A stretch of 64,000 nucleotides of DNA from positions 620,001-684,000 of the forward strand of contig NZ_CP186274.1 of NCBI RefSeq assembly GCF_049331405.1, written 5' to 3'. The position numbers were made by a program, and so were the translations under genes. Position 1 is the stretch's first letter. Every line of letters begins with the position of its first letter. The notes beneath the pieces are model-generated. The model did not search any database. It worked only from the letters and a program-made list of their open reading frames with translations, and was not told where the DNA came from. Shown piece by piece: positions 16,785 to 25,022 of the stretch. The stretch comes from PoT sp049331405. Its GTDB lineage: Bacteria; Planctomycetota; Planctomycetia; Isosphaerales; Isosphaeraceae.

Positions 16785-17543
16785 ATGACGACTGGCGAAA
16801 TGGCCTGGCTCCTGGCGCATGGCGGGGTCGTGGCCCTCATCCTGGCTCGGGTCCTGGGCATGGCCTGGACGGCGCCCGCGTTGGCGACGCCCGGCGTCGA
16901 CTCTCGCGCCCGCCTGATCCTCGGCGCCTTGCTCGCAGCGGTCCTGATCCCGTCCGTCGGCCCGCAACTCGCGGCACCCCTCGGATGGGAAGACCTGGCG
17001 CGGGCCTGCCTGGCCGAACTCGCCGTCGGCGCGGCCCTCGGCTGGTCGGCGTCGCTCATCATCGCCGGAGCCCGCCAGGCCGGCGAGCTCGTCGGGGCCC
17101 AGGCGGGCCTCTCGGCCGCGGCCCTCTTCGACCCCGAGGCCGGCGAGGAACTCACCCCGCTCGGCCACTGGTATGCCCTCGTGGCCCTGGGGACGTTCCT
17201 CGCCCTGGACGGACCGATCGCCCTAATGCGGGCCGTCGTGCAGAGCTACGAGGTGGTCCCGGTCGGCTCCCTGGCCCTCACGACGGAGACCGTCCAGCGC
17301 GCCTTCGGCCAGGTCGGGGCCGCGCTCGAGCTGGCCTTGCGGGCCGCTGCGCCGCCGGCTCTGGCGCTGGCCCTGGCGGGCCTGGCGATCGGCCTGCTCG
17401 GGCGTGCCGCGCCCTCGCTCCAACTCGTCTCGCTCTCGATGCCGATCCGGGCCGCGCTGGGCATGCTCCTGTTTGGCCTGGCGATGGCCGCACTGGTGGC
17501 GACCCTCACGACCGCCTGGGGTCGCTGGCCGGGAGGGTACTGA
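16785..17543 (+). CDS. fliR: Flagellar export gate protein FliR
   Basis: 252 residues from MTTGEMAWLLAHGGVVALIL. An upstream in-frame extension of 128 codons is ignored because it overlaps fliQ and has non-flagellar composition. Family signatures include the N-terminal LILARVLGMAWTAPAL, the middle AGELVGAQAGLSAAALFDP, and LSMPIRAALGMLLFGLAMAAL near the C-terminus. Six membrane helices are expected. FliR completes the FliPQR helical gate through which flagellar subunits enter the channel. flhB begins 3 bases after its stop. Confidence 0.93.
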   Translation: MTTGEMAWLLAHGGVVALILARVLGMAWTAPALATPGVDSRARLILGALLAAVLIPSVGPQLAAPLGWEDLARACLAELAVGAALGWSASLIIAGARQAGELVGAQAGLSAAALFDPEAGEELTPLGHWYALVALGTFLALDGPIALMRAVVQSYEVVPVGSLALTTETVQRAFGQVGAALELALRAAAPPALALALAGLAIGLLGRAAPSLQLVSLSMPIRAALGMLLFGLAMAALVATLTTAWGRWPGGY

Positions 17544-17546
17544 TCC

Positions 17547-18590
17547 ATGTCGGACGCGGAAGAACGGACACAAAGCCCGTCGAAGCTCAGGCGGGAGCAG
17601 GCCCGCGAGAGCGGCCAGGTCGCGCAGAGCGCCGAGCTGACGGGGGCCGCCGCCCTGTTCGCGGCCGTCCTGCTGCTGGGAGCCCGCGGGGATCAGCTCG
17701 CCTTGACCCTCATCGGCATGCTCCGCGCCCCGCTCCTGGGCGATCCCATGCTCCTGGCCAATCCTGACGAGGTTGTCGCTCGACTCCGCGGGATCGCCTT
17801 CGAGCTGATGGCCCCGCTGGGGATCCTGGCCGTAGGCTCCGCGACGGCCGCCATCCTGGCGCATCAGGCCCAGGTGCGCGGGCTCTTCGTGCCGGGGCTG
17901 CTCGCCCCCGACCCTTCGAGGCTCTGGACTCTTGGACGAGGACCCGGCTTCGCCACGCGCTCGGCGCGAGGGGCCTGGTCCGTCGCCAAGGCGGTCGTCG
18001 TCGTGGCCGTGGCCGCCTGGGCGATCCGTTCGGGCTGGCTCGACTACCTCCGCCTGGCCGATTCCGATACCCAAAGGCTCGCCCGCGCCGTCGGCGAGGC
18101 CATGCGTCGTCTTGCGCTCTACCTGGCCGGATCCACCCTGGCCCTCGGCCTCGTCGATTTCGGCCTCCAGCACCGCCGCTACGAGGCGATGCTCCAGATG
18201 ACGCCGGAAGAGTCTCGCGAGGATCAGCGCTCGATGGAAGGGGATCCCGCCCTCAGGGCCAGGCGCCGACGACTCGCCAGGAGCTGGCGGAACGACTCCG
18301 CCGAGATTCTCGCGGGGGCCACCTTGATGCTCACCGGGCCGAGCGGCCTGACCCTGATCCTCGCCGGTGGCCCTCCGCCGCGACGCCCATCGATCCGCTC
18401 GGCACTCAAGGGGGCCGCGGGCCTCAAGCTGCGCGAGGCCGCCCTTCAGGCGAAGCTCCCGACCGTCGCCGCCCCCGACCTCGCCTATCGCCTCGCGACC
18501 CGCCCGGCCCCCGCCTTGCCACTCTCCGCCGAACAGGTCGCCGAACTCGCCGCGATCTGGCCGGTGGAATCGCCCAGGGGTGAGGCATGA
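17547..18590 (+). CDS. flhB: Flagellar export switch protein FlhB without the NPTH autocleavage motif
   Basis: 347 residues. The N-terminus ERTQSPSKLRREQARESGQV is the FlhB signature, followed by four membrane segments and then VDFGLQHRRYEAMLQMTPEE and EGDPALRARRRR, the conserved linker into the cytoplasmic domain. Where FlhB/YscU proteins carry N-P-T-H for Asn self-cleavage and the substrate-specificity switch, this protein has LMLTGPSGLTLIL (Gly-Pro-Ser-Gly at 264-267). Flanking strands still align and the end VAELAAIW matches V-A-E-x-L-A-x-V-Y. It therefore should not cleave by the known mechanism. The gene is coupled to fliR; call certain, switching ability doubtful. Confidence 0.92.
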   Translation: MSDAEERTQSPSKLRREQARESGQVAQSAELTGAAALFAAVLLLGARGDQLALTLIGMLRAPLLGDPMLLANPDEVVARLRGIAFELMAPLGILAVGSATAAILAHQAQVRGLFVPGLLAPDPSRLWTLGRGPGFATRSARGAWSVAKAVVVVAVAAWAIRSGWLDYLRLADSDTQRLARAVGEAMRRLALYLAGSTLALGLVDFGLQHRRYEAMLQMTPEESREDQRSMEGDPALRARRRRLARSWRNDSAEILAGATLMLTGPSGLTLILAGGPPPRRPSIRSALKGAAGLKLREAALQAKLPTVAAPDLAYRLATRPAPALPLSAEQVAELAAIWPVESPRGEA

Positions 18591-19130
18591 TCCTCGGGTG
18601 GAAAGGGCCTAAAATATCTTTGTATTTTTTGAATCTAAGAGATGCTGGATTGGGGCAATCGTTGCGCCGGATCGAGCATGGCGTTCGGCCGATGTCCCGC
18701 ACCAGACCCCGAGGGCCCGATGATGCCCGAGAGATCGGCTCATAACGGCATGGATACAAGGGGTTTCGGGCTGACGAGCCGAAGGGCCCGGGTTCTGCGA
18801 CGCAGGAACGACTCCGCCGGATTTGTCGAGGGTTTTTTGGCTTCAAACCCGCGCAAAGATCAGCATGCTTGACCCCCGCGGCGAGTTGCGTTTCGGACTG
18901 GACACGGGGGGCGATGCTGGGTATCGTCCCGCCACACATCCGACGCTCATCGAAACGATTTGCCGCACGATAGTTCGGAACCCAAATACCAAGCGAATCG
19001 GCCGTTCAGGCCGCCAATACTAGAATCGCTGGGGTCGGATGAGCATGGATGCTCGCCGCCTCAGCGATTCGTGCCGACCTCGGTCGGCCCGATTCATTGA
19101 CCCTTTTGAACAGGTTGTGGAGGGGAACGG
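18591..19130. other. Non-coding gap between flhB and flhA
   Basis: This 540-base gap contains no protein-like frame. An AT-rich tract TAAAATATCTTTGTATTTTT lies just after flhB (from 18609), which could include a promoter. TGGAGGGG (19119-19126) is the flhA ribosome-binding site. Confidence 0.5.
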
Positions 19131-21266
19131 ATGCCTCCCGCAGCGTCGAACGCCATCGGAACCGGTTGGTCACGCCTCACCGGGGCGATATTGCCGGTCA
19201 CGATCGTGGGCGCGATCCTCGTGTTCGTCATCCCCGTCCCCCCCGGGGTCTTGGACCTCCTGCTCTCGGCGAACGTGACGCTCGCAGTGCTCGTGCTCCT
19301 GACGACGCTCTCGATCCGCACGCCGCAGGAGTTCAGCGCCTTCCCGACGATCCTGCTCACGACGACCCTGACGCGCCTGGTGCTCAACGTCGCGACCACC
19401 CGCCTGATCCTGACCAACGGCAAGGATGGGCTCGACGCGGCGGGGCGAGTGATCCGGGCCTTCGGCGAGTTCGTCTCCCGCGACCAGGTGCTCGTGGGGG
19501 TGATCCTCTTCTCGATCCTCGTCATCATCCAGTTCGTCGTGATCACCCGGGGTGCGACCCGCATCAGCGAGGTCGCGGCCAGGTTCATGCTCGACGGCCT
19601 CCCCGGGCGTCAGATGGCGATCGACGCCGACCTCCACGCCGGCGTCATCGACCAGCACGAGGCGCACCGGCGGCGAGAGGCCGTCTACCGCCAGGCCGAT
19701 TTCTTCGGGGCCATGGACGGTGCCGGCAAGTTCGTCCGGGGCGACGCGGTCGCGGGCATCGTGATCGTGATCATCAACATCTGTGCGGGGCTTTACATCG
19801 GCGTCGTCCAGAACGGCATGGAGCTGGGCGTCGCGGTGAACGTCTTCACCAAGCTGACGATCGGCGACGGCCTCGTGAGCCAGGTCCCGGCGTTCCTGAT
19901 CTCGCTGGCCTCAGGCCTGATCGTGACCCGGTCCTCGTCCGACTCGGACATCGGCCGCGACGTCGTCACCCAGCTCTTCGGCAGGCGGAGCGTCCTCATC
20001 GTGGGCGCGGTCTTCCTGACGGCCCTGGCCTTCACGCCGCTCCCCAAGCTGCCGCTGCTGGCGATCGCGGGCGCGATGGGATTCGGGGCCTACTGGCTCG
20101 GCCTGCAACCGACCGAGGTAGCGGAGGTCGAGGAAGAGGTCGACGAGGCTCCTCCGGCCCCCGAGCCCGTCACGGATCGGATGGAAGACCTGCTGCACGT
20201 CGACCCGCTCGAACTCGAGATCGGCTACCGCCTCATCTCGCTGGCCGAGCCGGGGCGTGGCGGCGACCTCCTCGACCGGCTCCGCACGGTCCGGCACCGG
20301 GTCGCCCGCGACCTCGGCCTCATCGTGCCGCAGGTCCGCATCCGGGACGACATCGGGCTCGGGCCGCACGAATACCGGCTCAAGATCCGAGGAACGGTCG
20401 TCGGCCAGGGGATCGCCTACGCCGGCAAGCTGCTGGCGGTCCCGCCCGGCGGGCTCGTCACGAGGCCCGATGGTCGCGACGGCGTCGACCCGGTCACCGG
20501 CCAGCCGGCCGTCTGGATTCACGCCGACGGGCGTGAGGTCGCCGAACTCGCGGGCTGCCGGATCATCGAGGCCTCGGCCGTCGTCGCCGGGCACTTCGGC
20601 GAGATCGTGCTGGGCCATGCAGATGAGTTGATGACGCGAGACCAGGTCAGCCGACTGCTCGACCGGGTCCGCACCACCTCGCCGGCGCTCGTCGACGAAG
20701 TGGTCCCCGCCTTGCTGCGTGCCGGCGAGCTCCAGCGTGTCTTGCAGAACCTGCTCCGCGAACGGGTGAGCATCAGGGACCTCGAGACCATCCTCGAGAC
20801 CCTGGCCGTCCACGCCGGCCGGGTCAACGACACGGACGTCCTCACCGAGCACGTCCGTTGCGGCCTGGCCAGGCGGATCACCGAGCAGTACAAGGGGACC
20901 GATGGCCGACTCCGCGTGGTGACGCTCTCCAGGCTGCTCGACGCCAGGCTCGCCGCGGCCGGCAGTCAGACGGAGACGAGCCCCTCGGCCGCGCTCGGCA
21001 CCGACACGTCTCGCAGCATCGTCCGGGCCGTGGCGAATGCGGTGGGGAACCTGGTCGATGCCGGGTATCCGGCGATCGTCCTCACGTCGGCCGAGGCCCG
21101 GCCCGTCCTCAAGGACCTGACTCGTGCGGACCTCTCGCGACTGGTCGTCCTCAGCCAGCGGGAAATCCCGCGCGATACGCCCGTCGAGTCTCTCGGCATC
21201 GTCATCGAGGAAGACCTGCCCGCCGTCACGTCGATCGACACGGCGGTCAGCGTGGGACTTCGTTGA
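19131..21266 (+). CDS. flhA: Flagellar export protein FlhA
   Basis: 711 residues; ATG follows TGGAGGGG. The N-terminal half has eight membrane segments and the FHIPEP signature RTPQEFSAFPTILLTTTLTR, then GLPGRQMAIDADLHAG and RREAVYRQADFFGAMDGAGK, the conserved loop between helices 4 and 5. The C-terminal half from about residue 360 (MEDLLHVDPLELEIGYRLI) is the cytoplasmic ring domain, with VPQVRIRDDIGLGPHEYRLK and LQRVLQNLLRERVSIRDLET. FlhA forms a nonameric ring that docks chaperone-substrate complexes and couples export to proton flow. Unlike FlhB and FlhG in this cluster, nothing essential appears missing. Confidence 0.96.
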   Translation: MPPAASNAIGTGWSRLTGAILPVTIVGAILVFVIPVPPGVLDLLLSANVTLAVLVLLTTLSIRTPQEFSAFPTILLTTTLTRLVLNVATTRLILTNGKDGLDAAGRVIRAFGEFVSRDQVLVGVILFSILVIIQFVVITRGATRISEVAARFMLDGLPGRQMAIDADLHAGVIDQHEAHRRREAVYRQADFFGAMDGAGKFVRGDAVAGIVIVIINICAGLYIGVVQNGMELGVAVNVFTKLTIGDGLVSQVPAFLISLASGLIVTRSSSDSDIGRDVVTQLFGRRSVLIVGAVFLTALAFTPLPKLPLLAIAGAMGFGAYWLGLQPTEVAEVEEEVDEAPPAPEPVTDRMEDLLHVDPLELEIGYRLISLAEPGRGGDLLDRLRTVRHRVARDLGLIVPQVRIRDDIGLGPHEYRLKIRGTVVGQGIAYAGKLLAVPPGGLVTRPDGRDGVDPVTGQPAVWIHADGREVAELAGCRIIEASAVVAGHFGEIVLGHADELMTRDQVSRLLDRVRTTSPALVDEVVPALLRAGELQRVLQNLLRERVSIRDLETILETLAVHAGRVNDTDVLTEHVRCGLARRITEQYKGTDGRLRVVTLSRLLDARLAAAGSQTETSPSAALGTDTSRSIVRAVANAVGNLVDAGYPAIVLTSAEARPVLKDLTRADLSRLVVLSQREIPRDTPVESLGIVIEEDLPAVTSIDTAVSVGLR

Positions 21267-21449
21267 GATCGCGGACCTCCCCGGTTTCGGGGACATATCC
21301 TGGTCCCGCACCGCAACGTGAGGGTTCTCAAAGGTTAGGAGTCGGCCCGAGTCGTCGACGGTCGGCCGGCACGTCGGATCAGACGTGGTTGGCCTGAAGA
21401 AGTGAAGAAACGTCGGTTTAACGTGTGCGTCGAGGGGAGCCTGGTGGCG

Positions 21450-22556
21450 ATGAGTCCCAAAACCTATCGCGCGGGTACGATGAAGGAGGCGCTGGCCCTG
21501 GTGCGCCGGGACCTCGGCGGCAACGCCGTGATCCTGGGGAGTCGGGAAGTGCGCCGTCGCCGCCTGTTCGGCCTGGGGACTCGCGAGATGATCGAGGTCA
21601 CGGCCTCGGACAGCGTCGTCGAGAGCGGTTCGAAGTCTGGCGGCTCGACGCCGCCGAACCCGGCCTTGCAGTCGGAGTTCGGCGAGCAGCTCTCCCGGCT
21701 CCATGCCATGGTCGAGGACCTCAGCCGCCACGGCCGGATCGACCACCTCTTGCCCGACCTGCCCGGCGAACTTGTGCCGACGTACGCCCAATTGCTCGAG
21801 GCCGACGTGCCGGAGGTCCTGTCGCGTCGGCTCGTCCGCTACATCGTGGATCGGCTCGAGCCCGAGCAGGTGAGCGATCCGGAGGCGGTCAGCGAGGCCC
21901 TCTGCGAGGCGGTCGAGGCCTTCGTGCCGATCGCCCCGCCGATCGCGGCGGTCGCCGGCACGAGGCGGGTCGTCGCGCTCGTCGGGCCGACGGGGGTCGG
22001 CAAGACCACGACCGTCGCCAAGCTCGCGGCCAACTTCAAGCTCGCGCATGGCTTCCGGCCCGGCCTGGTCACGGTCGACACGTACCGGATCGCGGCGGTC
22101 GAGCAGCTCCGGACGTATGCCGAGATCATCAGCCTCCCCCTGGCCGTCGCCAACGCCCCGGACGAGATGCGCCGGGCGATCGACGAACTCGGGGATGTGG
22201 ATATCGTCCTGATCGACACGGCGGGGCGGAGCCCCCGCGACGAGATCAAGATCCGGGAACTGGCCGACTTCCTCCAGGCCGCGCAGCCCGACGAGACGCA
22301 CCTCGTCCTGAGCGCGGTGGCGGGGGAGCGGAGCCTGCGGGCGGCCGTCGAGCGGTTCGCCGTGGTGCATGCCGATCGCCTGATCCTGACGAAGCTCGAC
22401 GAGGCGGACGGGCTCGGCGGCGTCCTCGCCGTGCTGGGCCAGGCCAATCGCCCCGTCAGCTATTTGACCACGGGCCAGGCCGTCCCCGACGACATCGAGC
22501 CGGCCGACCGCCGCAGGCTCGCGCGCCTGATCCTGGGGCAGGAGCCGCTCGATTGA
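21450..22556 (+). CDS. flhF: Flagellar SRP-type GTPase FlhF
   Basis: 368 residues from MSPKTYRAGTMKEALALVRR, which matches the usual FlhF start; a GTG 16 codons earlier is also open. The basic N-terminal domain reads GGNAVILGSREVRRRRLFGL. The NG domain shows G1 GPTGVGKTTT, DTYRIAAVEQLRTYAEI (G2), G3 DTAGRS, G4 TKLDEADGLGG and the closing TTGQAVPDDIEPA. FlhF sets where and how many flagella are built by recruiting early basal-body parts to the membrane, together with FlhG. It sits 180 bases after flhA and before flhG, the standard order. Confidence 0.95.
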   Translation: MSPKTYRAGTMKEALALVRRDLGGNAVILGSREVRRRRLFGLGTREMIEVTASDSVVESGSKSGGSTPPNPALQSEFGEQLSRLHAMVEDLSRHGRIDHLLPDLPGELVPTYAQLLEADVPEVLSRRLVRYIVDRLEPEQVSDPEAVSEALCEAVEAFVPIAPPIAAVAGTRRVVALVGPTGVGKTTTVAKLAANFKLAHGFRPGLVTVDTYRIAAVEQLRTYAEIISLPLAVANAPDEMRRAIDELGDVDIVLIDTAGRSPRDEIKIRELADFLQAAQPDETHLVLSAVAGERSLRAAVERFAVVHADRLILTKLDEADGLGGVLAVLGQANRPVSYLTTGQAVPDDIEPADRRRLARLILGQEPLD

Positions 22557-22863
22557 GGGGGCAATCCGGGGGCCTTGTTGCCATCGAAGAACGCTCGGTC
22601 GAGAATCTTCGCGAGTTTGGATTGCTAAAAGGTGTTGAATCTGGATAAATTTTGACGGATCACTTCTGGTCCTTCGACCATGGATGACGGGTTGGGCTTG
22701 CGATGCGGTGCAGAGGCGACCGCCGGGGAAGAACCGGCCGTCGAATGGGCGAAATGGGCCCGCCGCGTTCATGTCGAGGCTTCGAGGTTGGATGTCGCGG
22801 TGCGATGGCCCGGATCGAGTCGGCCTGACCTTACCGTCCCGAGGTTATAGTTAAGGAACCGCC
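22557..22863. other. Non-coding gap between flhF and flhG
   Basis: About 300 bases with no supported gene. It includes an AT-rich stretch near 22615-22660 that may hold an flhG promoter. Confidence 0.45.
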
Positions 22864-23787
22864 ATGTCCGATCAAGCCGACGGACTGAGACAGCTCGTTC
22901 GGGAGCGTTCCGGAGCGACGGCCCTGGCCGAACCTCCTGAGCAGGAACCGGCTCGGGCGGTCGAGGCTCCCTCACGAGCCCAGTCCCTGCTCTTCACGAG
23001 CGGGAAGGGGGGGGTGGGGACATCGAACCTGGCGCTCAACCTGGCGATCGCGCTGGGGGAGTCCGGCCAGCGCGTCGTGTTGGTCGATGCCGACCTCGGC
23101 CTCGCCAACATCGACCTGCTCTGCGGGCTCGCCCCCCATTGCGACCTCGGGGACGTGCTGTCGGGCGACTGCTCGCTGGCCGACGCCCTGGTCTCCGGGC
23201 CGGGCGACATCCGGATCGTGCCGGGAGCCCACGGGATGAGGACGCTGGTCGACGTGCTCGGCGACGGGCCGAGGCGGCTGGCCGTCGAACTGGCGGAGCT
23301 CGAGGAGGGGGCCGACTTCCTCCTCGTCGACGCCGGGTCGGGGCTCGGCCCCGGGATCATGACCCTCGCGGCCGCGGCTGAGCAGGTCGTGCTGGTGACG
23401 ACCCCCGAGCCCACCTCGGTGGCCGACGCCCACGCCGTCATCGGCCGATTCAGGCGCCTCTCGGGTCCTTCGAGGATCCGGGCGGTGGTGAACCAGGCCG
23501 CGTCCGCGTCGGAGGCGGCCGACGTCCTCGACCGGCTGTCGGCGTCGAGCCGGCAGTTCCTGGGGACGGTCGTCTCGGGCCTCGGACACGTCCGCTCCGA
23601 CTCGCACGTGCCCCTGGCCGTGCGGCTCCGGCAGCCGTTCGTCCTGGCCTATCCGGGGTCGATGGCCTCGAAGGGGGTCCGTCGCCTGGCCCGCGAGCTG
23701 ATCGAGGAACGACGGCCCTCGAGCCGACGCCCGGGATTCTTCGCGGCGATCGCGGCCCGATGGGCCCTGAGTCGCGTCGCTCGCTGA
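22864..23787 (+). CDS. flhG: MinD-like flagellar number regulator FlhG with altered P-loop
   Basis: 307 residues. The N-terminal SDQADGLRQLVRE is the DQAxGLR motif by which FlhG stimulates FlhF. The deviant Walker A motif reads SGKGGVGTSNLALNLA: the signature lysine K48 is present, but the P-loop lysine of KGGxGK(S/T) is Thr53. Other motifs are kept: VDADLGLANIDLL, LVDAGSGLGP (Walker B region) and LVTTPEPTSVADAHAVI. The C-terminal amphipathic helix is RRPGFFAAIAARWALSRVAR. FlhG/FleN ATPases limit flagellar number. Loss of the P-loop lysine predicts weak or absent ATP hydrolysis. The codon lies beside a G-rich run, but the frame is intact. Confidence 0.9.
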   Translation: MSDQADGLRQLVRERSGATALAEPPEQEPARAVEAPSRAQSLLFTSGKGGVGTSNLALNLAIALGESGQRVVLVDADLGLANIDLLCGLAPHCDLGDVLSGDCSLADALVSGPGDIRIVPGAHGMRTLVDVLGDGPRRLAVELAELEEGADFLLVDAGSGLGPGIMTLAAAAEQVVLVTTPEPTSVADAHAVIGRFRRLSGPSRIRAVVNQAASASEAADVLDRLSASSRQFLGTVVSGLGHVRSDSHVPLAVRLRQPFVLAYPGSMASKGVRRLARELIEERRPSSRRPGFFAAIAARWALSRVAR

Positions 23788-24080
23788 AGTTGAAGGGACT
23801 TGAGCCCTTAAGCCGCCCGGTTCACTCGCCAGTTGCGGTCGTAGGGGCTGATTTTGTAATGCCACTCAAGCCGGTTCCGCCGGTTGTCCGATAACTTGAG
23901 AATAGATCGGGTTCCTTGAACCGCGAGAGGTCAGGAGGGGGATCGAAGGCCCCTCGGTCTCGGTCGAGACCGGGGAGACGAGATCCCGAGGGGAGCCAGC
24001 ACCGGGTCCGAGGCCGGGCGGCGACTCACTCCTGATGCACATGGATGTGCCCCTCTTGCGCAGCCGACATGGAGGTCAGG

Positions 24081-24857
24081 ATGTCAACAAAGCTGGACGT
24101 GGACGTTACAGAACTCTGGCGGGAGTTCAAGGAACACCCAACCACGCCCTTGCGCAATCGACTCGTCGAGCGTTACTTGCCACTGGTCAAGTACAACGCC
24201 GAGAGGATCTGGCAGCGTCTGCCCGAGGGCGTCGACCTCGACGACCTGATCTCGGCGGGCGTCTTCGGCCTGATGGACGCGATCGACGCCTTCGACCTGA
24301 CCCGCGGGGTCAAGTTCGAGACGTACTGCGTCCCCCGGATCCGAGGCGCGATGCTCGACGAGCTCAGGACGATGGACTGGGTCCCCCGACTGGTGCGCTC
24401 CAAGCACACCAAGATGGAAGAGGCCCGCAAGTCCCTCGAGGCCCAGCACGGCCGTCCCCCGACGGACGCCGAGCTCGCCGAACGCCTCGGCCTGCCGCTC
24501 GACGAATATGAGAAGATGGCGATGGACGCCAACGCCGTCGGCCTCATCAGCCTCAACAAGAAGTGGTACGAGACCGACAGCTACAAGGATGTCCGCGAGA
24601 TCGACATCCTCGAGGACAAGAAGGGGGAAGACCCCACCCGACGTCTCCAGCGCAAGGACCTGATGCGCATGGTGACCAAGGGCCTGAACCGCAACGAACG
24701 CCTGATCATCATCCTGTACTACTATGAAGAACTGACCATGAAAGAGATCGGGGCGACTCTCGACCTGAGCGAGTCCCGCGTCTCCCAGATGCACTCATCG
24801 ATCATCCAGCGGCTCCAGTCGCAGCTCTCGTCGCGGCGTCCCGAATTCGGCACGTAA
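24081..24857 (+). CDS. fliA: Flagellar sigma factor, FliA/WhiG (sigma-28) family
   Basis: 258 residues from MSTKLDVDVTELWREFKEHP; GGAGG at 24071-24075 fixes this ATG rather than upstream codons. Region 2 is complete (RYLPLVKYNAERIWQRLPEG; DLDDLISAGVFGLMDAIDAF; GVKFETYCVPRIRGAMLDEL), as are region 3 (HGRPPTDAELAERLGLPLDE) and region 4 (LNRNERLIIILYYYEELTMK; LSESRVSQMHSSIIQRL). It directs RNA polymerase to late flagellar promoters. A possible sigma-28-type -10 (TCCGATAA, 23887-23894) lies about 185 bases upstream, with imperfect -35 spacing, so it is only suggestive. It is last in the flagellar run and is followed by a terminator. Confidence 0.92.
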   Translation: MSTKLDVDVTELWREFKEHPTTPLRNRLVERYLPLVKYNAERIWQRLPEGVDLDDLISAGVFGLMDAIDAFDLTRGVKFETYCVPRIRGAMLDELRTMDWVPRLVRSKHTKMEEARKSLEAQHGRPPTDAELAERLGLPLDEYEKMAMDANAVGLISLNKKWYETDSYKDVREIDILEDKKGEDPTRRLQRKDLMRMVTKGLNRNERLIIILYYYEELTMKEIGATLDLSESRVSQMHSSIIQRLQSQLSSRRPEFGT

Positions 24858-24913
24858 GTCGAGCGTGTCCCGTTCGGCTCCCCTCGATCGAGTCCGCGTC
24901 GATAATATCCCGG

Positions 24914-24978
24914 GCCCGTCCCGGCGTCTCCCTGCGATACAAAGGTCGGGGGACGCCGGGACGGGCTCCCGCGTTTTT
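24914..24978 (+). terminator. Terminator of the flagellar cluster
   Basis: A 15-base arm (24914-24928) is perfectly complementary to 24952-24966 around a 23-base loop, followed by GTTTTT. It lies 57 bases after the fliA stop. It also lies at the 3' end of the convergent MFS pseudogene. Confidence 0.75.
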
Positions 24979-25022
24979 CGAACCACGCATCGAGAACCAA
25001 ACCGGATCGCGCGGCTCCTACC

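Noticed and set aside
19911..22772. A very long open frame on the minus strand (about 950 codons)
   Set aside because: It lies opposite flhA and flhF, whose motifs are certain. Long antisense frames are expected at this GC content, and the translated text is Arg/Asp-rich and lacks domain patterns.
23866..23894. Sigma-28 promoter upstream of fliA
   Set aside because: The -10-like TCCGATAA is suggestive, but the -35-like TCAA is two bases too far away and no second example was found in the cluster.
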